Below are positions 21,678 to 30,105 of a stretch of DNA of 64,000 bases, in pieces (the stretch's first letter is position 1; each line of letters begins with the position of its first letter). This stretch comes from Globodera rostochiensis (taxonomy: Eukaryota; Nematoda; Chromadorea; Rhabditida; Heteroderidae): positions 248,001 to 312,000 of the forward strand of contig JAEVLN010000004.1 of the NCBI GenBank assembly GCA_018350325.1. Reading direction: 5' to 3'. The notes under the pieces were generated by a model that saw nothing but the letters and a program-made list of their open reading frames with translations, did not search any database and was not told the DNA's origin. The position numbers and the translations under genes were made by a program.

Positions 21678-22053
21678 TTTCGGCTGGTTTTTAAAGATGC
21701 TAAAATAGACATTCTGGAAAAAGTTAAGAATACACTGACGCGTAGTCGATTGTGCGGTACTTTTACTGCCATTTTCAACCTTACTATCTAACTATTTTCA
21801 GACAATTTTTGATTAAAAACAAGTTTTGACCAAAAGGGTACCCCCCACCCACCCCTATGCGTAGTGCTCCGACAATCCTATTCGGACCTAAATGGGCATA
21901 AATCGATCACCACGAAATGATGCGGATTGGTCCAACATTTTGAATTTGATGTGTCCGGACATGAGAGAGAAAATCGTACAAACATATTTGCAGTGAAACA
22001 TTATGGCAAATTTTTGCAAAACGATACCCCTCAGTGCTCGTATGGCTCAGTGT

Positions 22054-22400
22054 CAGGGCTGTCGATATCGTCTCCTCAAAATACAATACATGATATACGA
22101 TATTTACGATACACCAAAATACGATAGATACCCGATACGGCCAAAATTACGATATTTACGATACAAAAATTACGATATTTACGATTACGATACGATATTT
22201 TTTCTAGCCGTGTTCAAAATTAAAAAAAAAATTTTTTTGTTTCGGTAGAAATTTCCAGTTTTTTTTCATTTTAATTCTTAAAAAATTCTCAATGATTCAA
22301 ATTTTTTTTCAGAAGCGGTGCCGATAGGCGCCGTCGAGAAAATTTTGAATTTTTGACTCTATTTGTTAGCCGCCGGGGAAAAATTTGAAGATTTTGACGA
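22054..22400. mobile_element. Element of TACGATATTTACG words with hairpin core
   Basis: Begins CAGGGCTGTCGATATCG and continues with about 130 bases of ATCGTA-type words. A later AT-rich part leads to the core GGTGCC-GATA-GGCGCC near 22318, followed by GAGAAAATTTTGAATTTTTG. It is a longer relative of 3749-3896. The right end is not resolved. Confidence 0.6.
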
Positions 22401-22574
22401 AATCTGATAAGAAAATAGGTCCCAAAATTAACGAATTTTGAACGGTCCCCCTATGGGGTTTTCTCAAACCCCCCCCCCCCCCCTCCGCATATGCGCCTGC
22501 CTAAAACCCTTTAAAAGTACAGTAAATTTTGGCTGAAAATTTCTTAACAAATTGAGTCAAAATTAAAAATTTTC

Positions 22575-22760
22575 CTGCTCAGTGTGGCTAAACGTTGTGA
22601 CACTCTAGCGGATAGTAGGGCTGTTCGAGATTCTCGGTCTCGGTTCTCGGTGTCATTACTCGGTCTCGGCTCTCGATTCTCGGTAAATTTCAAGTCTCGA
22701 ACAGCTCTAGCGGATAGTATTCTAGTTTTCGAGTAAAAATACTTTTTATTTTTATAATTT
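22575..22760 (+). mobile_element. tRNA-like SINE fragment split by another element
   Basis: Left (GTGGCTAAACGTTGTGACAC) and right (ATTCTAGTTTTCGAGT) parts together resemble the inverted sequence at 58795-58840. Both contain GCGGATAG followed by TATTCTAGTTT and an A-box-like word. A tRNA-derived SINE is the likeliest origin. The insertion at 22616-22709 separates the halves. Confidence 0.45.
22616..22709. mobile_element. hAT-like element of CTCGGTCTCGG words
   Basis: TAGGGCTGTTCGAGA and TCTCGAACAGCTCTA are inverted ends. A perfect 8-bp duplication GCGGATAG flanks it (22608-22615 and 22710-22717). The related sequence at 58795-58840 has the uninterrupted site. This is direct evidence that this low-complexity class transposes. 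Confidence 0.92.
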
Positions 22761-23248
22761 AATCTTTGCTCTTTCTTTGTGATTCTTAGCTGAAAAATTA
22801 TTCACTCAGAAAACCTTTAAAATCTTAAAAAGCAAAAAACACGTTCAATCGATAAAACATACGAATACCGGACGCACCAGCTATTAAATGAAACATTTGT
22901 CACCAATTTAAATGTACGGGGTTTAAATTCAAAAAGTGAAAACCGCCAAAAATGGCCAATTTTAAGGGTTTTCTGGCCATAACTTTGGTGGGTGCTTTGT
23001 TCACTTATGTAACTATACTTCGAGATTTAAATTGACAAAATGTATTTTTACTCTCGTTTATTCCTTTAAGGCATAATGGAGTCGAATCAATTAGCAAAAT
23101 GTCTATTTAAGATCAATAATCATTTTCTAACTAAAATGAATTGTCTGCTTGTCTGTTCTCTATTGCGCACGGCGGTTGCGTTCGTCGAGGCCGTCGACGT
23201 CGGCGGGAATGAAAGACTAAATGATTTTGAATTTTTACTAATATATAC

Positions 23249-23563
23249 CCGGGATGTAGCCGGATTCCGGGTTTCGAACATTTTTGGAAGCCGGAATTCC
23301 GGACTTTTTGGCAATAAATGCAAATTTACAAAATTGGCAGGATTTTGGGAGGGGGGTCGGCGGTGCCGATAGGCGTCGCCGAGAAAATTTTGAATTTTCA
23401 ATGGATTTGTTAAAAAAATGGGTCAAAATATGCATCCGGAAAAGCGAAAAAATAATTAGAAAAATTAGAAAAAATAAAATTTTTGAGTTTTCGAAATTTT
23501 CCGGATTTCTGGACTTTGGGTCCGGAATTTCGGTCATTTTTTTGGCATCCGGTTACATCCCTG
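23249..23563. mobile_element. hAT-like element of CCGGATTCCGG words with hairpin core
   Basis: Ends CCGGGATGTAGCCGGAT and ATCCGGTTACATCCCTG are inverted. Flanks ATATATAC and ATATATAG match at 7 of 8 bases. The core GGCGGTGCC-GATA-GGCGTCGCC lies centrally at about 23357-23382 behind a G-run. Confidence 0.88.
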
Positions 23564-23666
23564 ATATATAGGTATGTACCTATGTAAGATGTAAAAAGTT
23601 GGTCTTAACCAACCCATTAAAATATTATATTTATTTATTACATATTTATTTATATACGATTATAAT

Positions 23667-23858
23667 TTATACTCGAATGCCAATGACGCAGTCGCACGTC
23701 GGAGGTGCACCGCAATATCCGGCACATACATCGTTAACACAATTTACTCCATTATAATAACATGCTCCAGATGCCGGCTTAGCTAATTGATTAGCATTCA
23801 TTGGTAGAATGGTAATTAAAAAAAGAATAATGCAAAATGTTGAAAATTGCGAATTCAT
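23667..23858 (-). CDS. Small secreted cysteine-rich peptide, 63 aa
   Basis: Single-exon frame starting MNSQFSTFCIILFLITILPM, a clear signal peptide with a likely cut after NA near residue 22. The mature part of about 41 residues has six cysteines spaced C-x6-C-x4-C-x3-C-x5-C-x-C and ends CDCVIGIRV. Six cysteines suggest three disulfides and a compact secreted peptide, such as an antimicrobial, signalling or effector peptide. No named family fits with confidence. ATG at 23858 was preferred over an in-frame TTG three codons upstream. Two hAT-like elements lie on either side within 600 bp. Confidence 0.65.
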   Translation of the reverse strand: MNSQFSTFCIILFLITILPMNANQLAKPASGACYYNGVNCVNDVCAGYCGAPPTCDCVIGIRV

Positions 23859-24142
23859 TGCGTTCAAATCGATAACGTGTCGACAAACATGAAAATCATT
23901 GAAAATTGTGAATTCATTAATTTAATGCTTTGTTGGCATTTGTCGCGGGCATACAACCGTTATGTATTTAAGTATTATTATTCATTTATTTTATTTAAAA
24001 TGTTTTTGTTCGTGACACATTTCGCGGCGCGCTTTTTTGTTTGGTACAAAATTTATTAATCATTTTTCTGTCTCATTCCGCCGACAGACAGACAGCCAAA
24101 CATTTAATAGTGCGAAAAGTGTTTTTTATTATTTAAAAATGG

Positions 24143-24400
24143 TAGAAACCGACCTTTTGAAAAATCCTGGACCTAGCTTTGACGAAGGCCTAGCTAGATC
24201 TGGATTTCTTGGACAAAAAATTCAGGTCCAAGAAATTGAGGATCGGAGGGGGGTGGGGGGGGGGTGGCGGTGCCGATAGGCGGCGCCGTGAAAATTTAAT
24301 TGTTTTTGTTAAGAGATTTGCTGGACAAAAAATCCGGCAAAAATCATCTAGGTCCAGGAAAATCCAGGCCTGGATCCACAGGTCCAGGTCGGTCTCTACC
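24143..24400. mobile_element. hAT-like element of GGTCCAGG words with hairpin core
   Basis: Ends TAGAAACCGACC and GGTCGGTCTCTA are inverted. AAAAATGG occurs on both sides, with the right copy two bases off. The interior repeats CTGGACCTAG/GGTCCAAG words, and the core TGGCGGTGCC-GATA-GGCGGCGCC sits near 24262 after a G-run. Confidence 0.82.
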
Positions 24401-24784
24401 AAAAATGGTATCTCAAATGCATGATCATAATTAGGGCCAAGCGCCAATAGTCAACATTTTTAATGAATCAATCTTTTTTGTCATCAGTCTGAAAAATTTT
24501 AATTTGGTTGATGTATTTATAACAAACGCTTCATTTATGATTTTATTCGTTGGTTGGTTTGGTTGCACCCCCTCTGTTTCATAAGACGGTGGTTTTCTTC
24601 AAATTTGAAAGTTAAAAAAAAAATATTAAAATGCTTTTTAGATTAAACTCGATTGTCAATCAAATAAACAAAAACTTAATTCAATTATTAAAATTTATTT
24701 TACGATCATTGATTGAACTGCCCAACGGCGGTTAAATCCGACGACATTGACAGTGTTGATGTTCTGTGTTTGAATGGTTCTGAG

Positions 24785-24932
24785 TTGTGTTCTTGCATGG
24801 CCTCGATACGATACTTTCGATAGAAATATTGGTATCGAAAAAATCGAATTAATAGATTTTTTTTTTTCGATACGATATTCCGATAGAAAATCGCGATATT
24901 TCTATCGAAATATCGTATCGTGCCGAACACTG
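24785..24932. mobile_element. hAT-like insertion in a chemoreceptor C-terminus
   Basis: Right end CGTGCCGAACACTG and an eroded left end TTGTGTTC flank ATCGATACGATATTTCG-type words. Flanking bases GTTCTGAG (24777-24784) and GTTCTGTG (24933-24940) are a 7-of-8 duplication. It interrupts the last coding exon of the 7TM receptor and supplies a new stop codon. Confidence 0.8.
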
Positions 24933-26977
24933 GTTCTGTGGCCATTGTCGGTGGCCGCAACTTGTGCAGTTGTAAAGGGCCACGCTTTGGTGATCATCTG
25001 TGCACAATTCTTGCGCATCTCTTTGCATAACAACAATAAAAAGAGCTAAAAAAAAATTTTGTTTTTTCGTAAATAAGAAAATTTCAGAATTGGGGTTGGT
25101 CTCGGAGGTGGGTGGGGGGGGGGGGGGACGGGGATTCCCGGCCATTCTCATCCCCGTTCCCCCGTTTGCGCATCCCCGTAAACGGGGATCCCCGATTTTT
25201 TGTCCGTTCCCCGCTTTTTCGTGTCCGCTCCCCGCTTTTTCGTGTTCGTTCCCCGCTTTTTCGTCCGTTCTCCGGTTTGACCGGGGTTTCCCCCACCCCC
25301 GGGACCAACACTAATTTAAATTCAAAAATTAAGCATTTGTTCGTGCCTCGTCTGCAACATAATACAAATTTATAGCGAGTTGAACTGGGAAAAACAGCAT
25401 TTTCCCTATTGGGTCACAGAGCATAAAGTCATTGAACCATTGCAAATTACTTGCTGAAATATACGCCAACTGACACACCGCCACAATTTGAATTGCCAAG
25501 CAAATCAAAGTGATCCGCCCACTCTCTTTGTCCGATGCCGAAGCCGCCGCCGCCCCTTCCGTGTTCCAACTCCGGTTATGAGCTATAAAACAAGTTGACA
25601 ACATTTTTGAAACATCTTTTAAGCTAAAAGCTTTTTTAAACTACGGCGTGTTGCTCCCCCGACCCTTCGGGGGTAGGAAAGTCGGGGTTCTTCGGGGGTG
25701 GGAAGTTGGGGGTTCTTCAAGGGCGTCAGGTCGGGGATTTTTCTGGAATGGTAAAGTCGGGGTTCTTCGGGGACGGGGTCATCGGGGACAACGCTTTAAA
25801 CTTTTGTTATTTCTACCTTTGATCCACGCAAACTTTGTCACAACTGCAGCATAAAATACCGATGGAACAATGACATATGACCAAGTATAATAAGCGGGAA
25901 AAGAATTCAAATTGTCTATTTAAAATTAAAAATTGATTAAATTGATTTCTAATACATAGGTACATTTATTAACTTACAACGGTAAACAGTGATAGGGATG
26001 GACAATAAATGCATAAACACACATTGAACAAAAATAAATCTTAATTTAATTATTATTTTTATTATTATTAAAATTAAAATGTCTTTTTTTACTTTTTTGT
26101 CATTTTTTGTGCGTAATGAAATGGCAAAAACATTGCATGGGCTCGATTTGCAGCCAGTGCAGTTATGTGCAAGCGATTGCTGATCGAACTGCACGTCGCG
26201 CACGGCGTGACGACGTAATCGAAGAACAAAACGGTTAAATTTGTTGTGGTTATATGTGCCGCCGCGTGTTGGCTTATACTTGCAAGTAAAAACAAAATTG
26301 CAGTGAAAAGCTGAATTTAAAATAGTATTTTTTTGCATTAAAATAAATCAAAAAAACAGAACAATTGGTTTAAAGTTTAAACCAGCAGGGGTTGACGGCA
26401 CCCTGAACCCCAGAAAAGCTCAACCCCGGCATCGGGGGTGTCAACTAGAGCCCGGCCGAGACGAGAATCTCGTCTCGAGATCTCGAAATCTCGACGAGAT
26501 TTTTCGAGAAATCTCGACTCGAGATCTCGCTCGAAAAAATTTTCCGTTATTTTTTGAGAATCTCGTGCTTTCTCGAGAATCTCGTCTCGAGATCTCGAAA
26601 AATCTCGACTCGAGATCTCGCTCAATTCCGGGCTCTAGTGCAACCCCAATGTAACTGAATGCCGGACATTTTTTGGCCCCCGGTTACATCCTGGTTGGCA
26701 CTCTGAACCCCCAAAAATTTTTGGCATCCGGTTACATCACTGGTGCCAACCTTTACCCTACGAATCAACACACAAATTTTCTTTTGCGTTAGCCTCTAAC
26801 ACTCACTTTGCTGACCAAAATATACAGAGCAAAGCGTTCTCGAGCCAATTTGAGTACCGGATATGCACAAAACAAATGGAACAAAATCAAAAAAGTTTGA
26901 ACTGTAATTAATGTTAATTCCCACGGGTCCACGCCATCGATTGCCGCTGCTTCTCTTCGAATTTCGGTGCAATTCAT
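24902..26977 (-). CDS. Serpentine 7TM chemoreceptor, six exons, truncated tail
   Basis: Exons 26977-26807, 26310-26093, 26039-25978, 25915-25817, 25582-25359 and 25045-24902 join in phase for 305 residues. Seven membrane segments can be read in order: LTLITVQTFLILFHLF; ALYILVSKLFTAILFLLASI; VLFFDYVVTPCATC before the loop NRLHITALAANRAHAMFLPF; FIFVQCVFMHLLSIPITV; YYTWSYVIVPSVFYAAVV; ITLICLAIQIVAVCQLAYIS; and MLFFPVQLAINLYY with FLLLLCKEMRK. This is the layout of nematode serpentine chemoreceptors, which are G-protein-coupled and usually sensory; SRG/SRV-like is my best guess. The hAT-like insertion adds SVRHDTIFR and a stop. Without it the frame would run to a stop at 24695, about 27 residues further. 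Introns 4 and 5 also hold GGGGTTGG/CCCCGAC-word elements. Confidence 0.8.
25092..25312. mobile_element. Quasi-palindromic element of CGTTCCCCGCTTTTTC words
   Basis: GGGGTTGGTCTCGG at the left and CCGGGACCAACACTA at the right are imperfect inverted ends. The right end fits TAGTG. It lies in intron 5 of the chemoreceptor gene and contains a long G-run at 25112. Confidence 0.6.
26446..26637. mobile_element. hAT-like element of CTCGAGATCTCG words
   Basis: Ends TAGAGCCCGG and CCGGGCTCTA are inverted. Flanks GTGTCAAC and GTGCAACC are near-duplicates. The interior is made of TCTCG/CGAGA words. It lies in intron 1 of the chemoreceptor. Confidence 0.85.
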
Positions 26978-27721
26978 TTGTAAATGAATAAAAAAACAAA
27001 TAAATTAGCACAATTTGACGGGTTGAGAAAAAAATACGGATTTAAACGGACGGGACAGGAATCCCGTGTTTTCCCGTAAAAAATTGCGCTCGGCAAAATT
27101 CAACTTTTTTTTATAAAAAATTAAAAAATTGCTCAAAAATACAAAAAAACTAATGTTATGCCGGATTCGGATTGGATTTGCCGAAATGTGTTGGATGGAT
27201 GTTGGATTGTGAAACAGCGGATTTTGAATGATCCGTTGCAATCCCCGAGGTCGAGATTGCCCGGGATCTGACGGAATTTGCCGGGGACACACACCGCCAC
27301 GGGCACTTTTGCCTGACAATTTTGACAGGTTCAGCATTTTTTTTTTTGTTGAGAAAATGGATAAGCAGAGTCTAAATTCTTCGCTTTAAATATTGGCATT
27401 TGTTAAAAAACAGAGCTGGGCACGCCAGCTGGACAGCTTCTAATTAAATACAAAATCGAGACCACACGCGCACATCACGCTATCTAAATGCATTTTGGTA
27501 ATAATGAACAAAAAAAATTTATAAATTAGACAAAACAAATTATTTTCAACACAAACTCCGAAAATCTCTGAACCACGACGACATTTCTGCTTCAGCGCCG
27601 TAGGGCATTTTTTTTTTTGTTCTTTTCCATTTTTCTTCCCTCTCGGACTGTTCACATTTTTGTGTATGAAAAAAGTTTGTCGAGTGCCATTCACACAAAT
27701 GAGCAATTGTTCTTAATTTTA

Positions 27722-28240
27722 AAAAAAAATTTATATTTTTGTGGAGTGCCAATTACCTTTTAACTTTTTTCAATTAAAAAAAATTTAAATTTTTGAATTA
27801 CCTTTTAACTTTTTTCAATTAAAAAAAAAATTTATATTTTTGTGGAGTGCCTTACCTTTTAACTTTTTTCAATTAAAAAAAATTTAAATTTTTGAATTAC
27901 CTTTTAACTTTTTTCAATTAAAAAAAAAATTTATATTTTTGTGGAGTGCCTTACCTTTTAACTTTTTTCAATTAAAAAAAATTTAAATTTTTGAATTACC
28001 TTTTAACTTTTTTCAATTAAAAAAAAAATTTATATTTTTGTGGAGTGCCAATTACTTTTTAACTTTTTTCAATTAAAAAAAATTTACATTTTTGAATTAC
28101 CTTTTAACTTTTTTCAATTAAAAAAAAAATTTACATTTTTGTGGAGTGCCAATTACCTTTTAACTTTTTTCAATTAAAAATAAATTTACATTTTTGTGGA
28201 GTGCCAATTACCTTTTAACTTTTTTCAATTAAAAAAAAAA
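27722..28240. repeat. Roughly 108-bp dimeric AT-rich tandem repeat
   Basis: Alternating half-units share CCTTTTAACTTTTTTCAATT and differ after it: one reads ATTTATATTTTTGTGGAGTG, the other AATTTAAATTTTTG. About five dimers end in single units. No coding content. Confidence 0.9.
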
Positions 28241-28289
28241 TTTGATGACAATTTACAAGTTTTTTATTTCATTGTTGGACGAAATCAAA

Positions 28290-28900
28290 AAAACCATAGG
28301 GGGCGGGGGGGGGGACTCTTTTGCTTTGCAAAATTCGTAATTTTTGGACCAATTTTCTTAACAAATCTTGTTCAATTTGGTTGCAAATCTCAACAAAATT
28401 CATTAAAATTACAAAAAAACGCTTTGTCAATCCCGACTAACCCCGATCCTTGTTGTTGAAAAAGCGAAATCCCCGATCCCCATCCCGGTTCGCGATGCTG
28501 ATCCCGATCCCGGCTTTCCCGATCCCGGTTTTTGAAAAAGCGAAATCTCGATAAAATATGTTATTATTTTCTTTCATTTTGAATGATTTGATTAGAGTGG
28601 GTGGAGAGTTATTTTCTTGACGGATGTTGTGTATATCGATTGAATGCTTGCAAACGTCACAATTTGTCGTGTATAATCCATTCATTTTCTAAACATATTA
28701 GCCAAAAAAAGTTGAAAAACTCCAAAAATGGCCATTTTTGGAGGTTTTCTAACCATAACTTTTTTCATAATTATCAGATCGCTTAGTTTTTGCTTATTAA
28801 TTGCTTCTCCTCATCGAGAGCATTCATTTGGTATCATCTTCGACCCGCAACTCCGTCACAACACCCGAACAATAAAAATATAATATATTTTAATTCATAA
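28290..28900. other. Repeat-derived intergenic DNA
   Basis: Contains the phrase GGACCAATTTTCTTAACAAAT, CCCGATCCCGG words in inverted arrangement at 28430-28550, and a GGTTTTCTAACCATAACTT word shared with 22970 and 11440. No gene was seen. Confidence 0.55.
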
Positions 28901-28984
28901 TTTTGGTTAAACACCTAACCATTATTTGTTGTTGGTCTTTTAAAACACCAATTTTAGCAAAATATACCTACATATTATTACAAA

Positions 28985-29242
28985 ATGAGTCCACTTTATG
29001 TTCGTCTTCTTGTGTTCACCATTTTGGCATTGTGTGCCATTTGTAACGGAATGCCAGAAAAAAATAATGCCATTTTGAGCAAGGCTTCAAAGACGGCGAG
29101 CACTGCGCCGTCCAACGATAATGATAACCAGAAGAAAGAATGGATTATGTGTTGGCTTTGTTGTACAATAAAACCAGAACCGGCACTCAGACAGTCCAAG
29201 TGCAATAGATCAAAATTTCACGCTTACAAACCACCAAAATGA
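28985..29242 (+). CDS. Small secreted protein, 85 aa
   Basis: Intronless frame starting MSPLYVRLLVFTILALCAIC with a likely signal cleavage after NG near residue 22. The mature chain of about 63 residues has a polar stretch (TASTAPSNDNDNQKKE), then WIMCWLCCTI and a basic tail KCNRSKFHAYKPPK. The start is preceded by an AT-rich region and followed by no internal stop. No family is recognised. The clustered CWLCC could bind metal or form disulfides. A secreted signalling or effector role is inference. hAT-like elements follow downstream. Confidence 0.55.
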   Translation: MSPLYVRLLVFTILALCAICNGMPEKNNAILSKASKTASTAPSNDNDNQKKEWIMCWLCCTIKPEPALRQSKCNRSKFHAYKPPK

Positions 29243-29361
29243 CCAATTGATGAATGAATGAATGTGCCAATGATTGGACTATCGCTTTTTTATTCAATTT
29301 TCGGGAATAATTTTTATTTTTCGATTTTTGACAAGTCTTCAATACAATTTGCACTAAAAAC

Positions 29362-29470
29362 TAGAGAAAGGACCGATCAAGATTCTCGATCAAAATCTCG
29401 ACCGAACGAATTTTTTCGAGATCTTCGAGATTTTTCGAGATTCTCGATCGGTCCTCAAGTCCTTTCTCTA
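29362..29470. mobile_element. hAT-like element of ATTCTCGATC words
   Basis: Ends TAGAGAAAGGACCGATC and CGGTCCTCAAGTCCTTTCTCTA (inverted). Duplication CTAAAAAC/CTCAAAAC matches at 7 of 8 bases. Confidence 0.88.
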
Positions 29471-29545
29471 CTCAAAACAAATATATTTTAAAATGTTGTA
29501 TTTGAATTATGGAAAATAAACAACAGACAGTTAAGCATAAAAAAC

Positions 29546-29700
29546 AGGGATGTGTAACTGGATGCCGGATTCCGATCTTTTTGGAAGCAAATCCGGAAAA
29601 GCGGGCAGAGGAAGGGGGGGGGGGTTGAGTCGACGTGCCGATAGACGCCGCCGAGAAAATTGGAATTTGTTAAGAAATTGGTCCAAAAACCAGATTTTTG
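29546..29700. mobile_element. Half element of CCGGATTCCG words with hairpin core
   Basis: CAGGGATGTGTAACTGG and GCCGGATTCCGATC resemble the left half of 23249-23563. A decayed core GTGCC-GATA-GACGCCGCC follows a G-run at 29630-29655. No right end was found, so it is truncated or its end has decayed. Confidence 0.55.
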
Positions 29701-30105
29701 CCCAAAGATTCGAGATTAAAATTCTCCAAACTCCACCAAAGCAAATTTTTATGATTCTTCTTGAAAATATTGGATTGAATTTCCAACAGCTTTTTTTTTA
29801 AATCCGTGCCAACAGACCCCATTAACCGTCCCGGCATTTTTCTTTGAGAGCCAACCTCGGGAAAGTTTTCGAATTGGGCCAAGTCGACCTCCGGCGGGAG
29901 ATAGGGTTGGCGGTTCTTAGCCAGTAGAACCGGCAATTTTTCAATTCAAATAACCTAAGAATTTTCATGAACTGCCCACCAACCCTACATTTTTTTCATG
30001 TTGGACTTCATTTTTCTTTGCTAAAAGTCCAAATTTATTTGAGTATGTAACGAATGAAAATCCGTGTTAAATCAAAAATGAAATTTTCAAATTTCAAAGA
30101 ATTTT

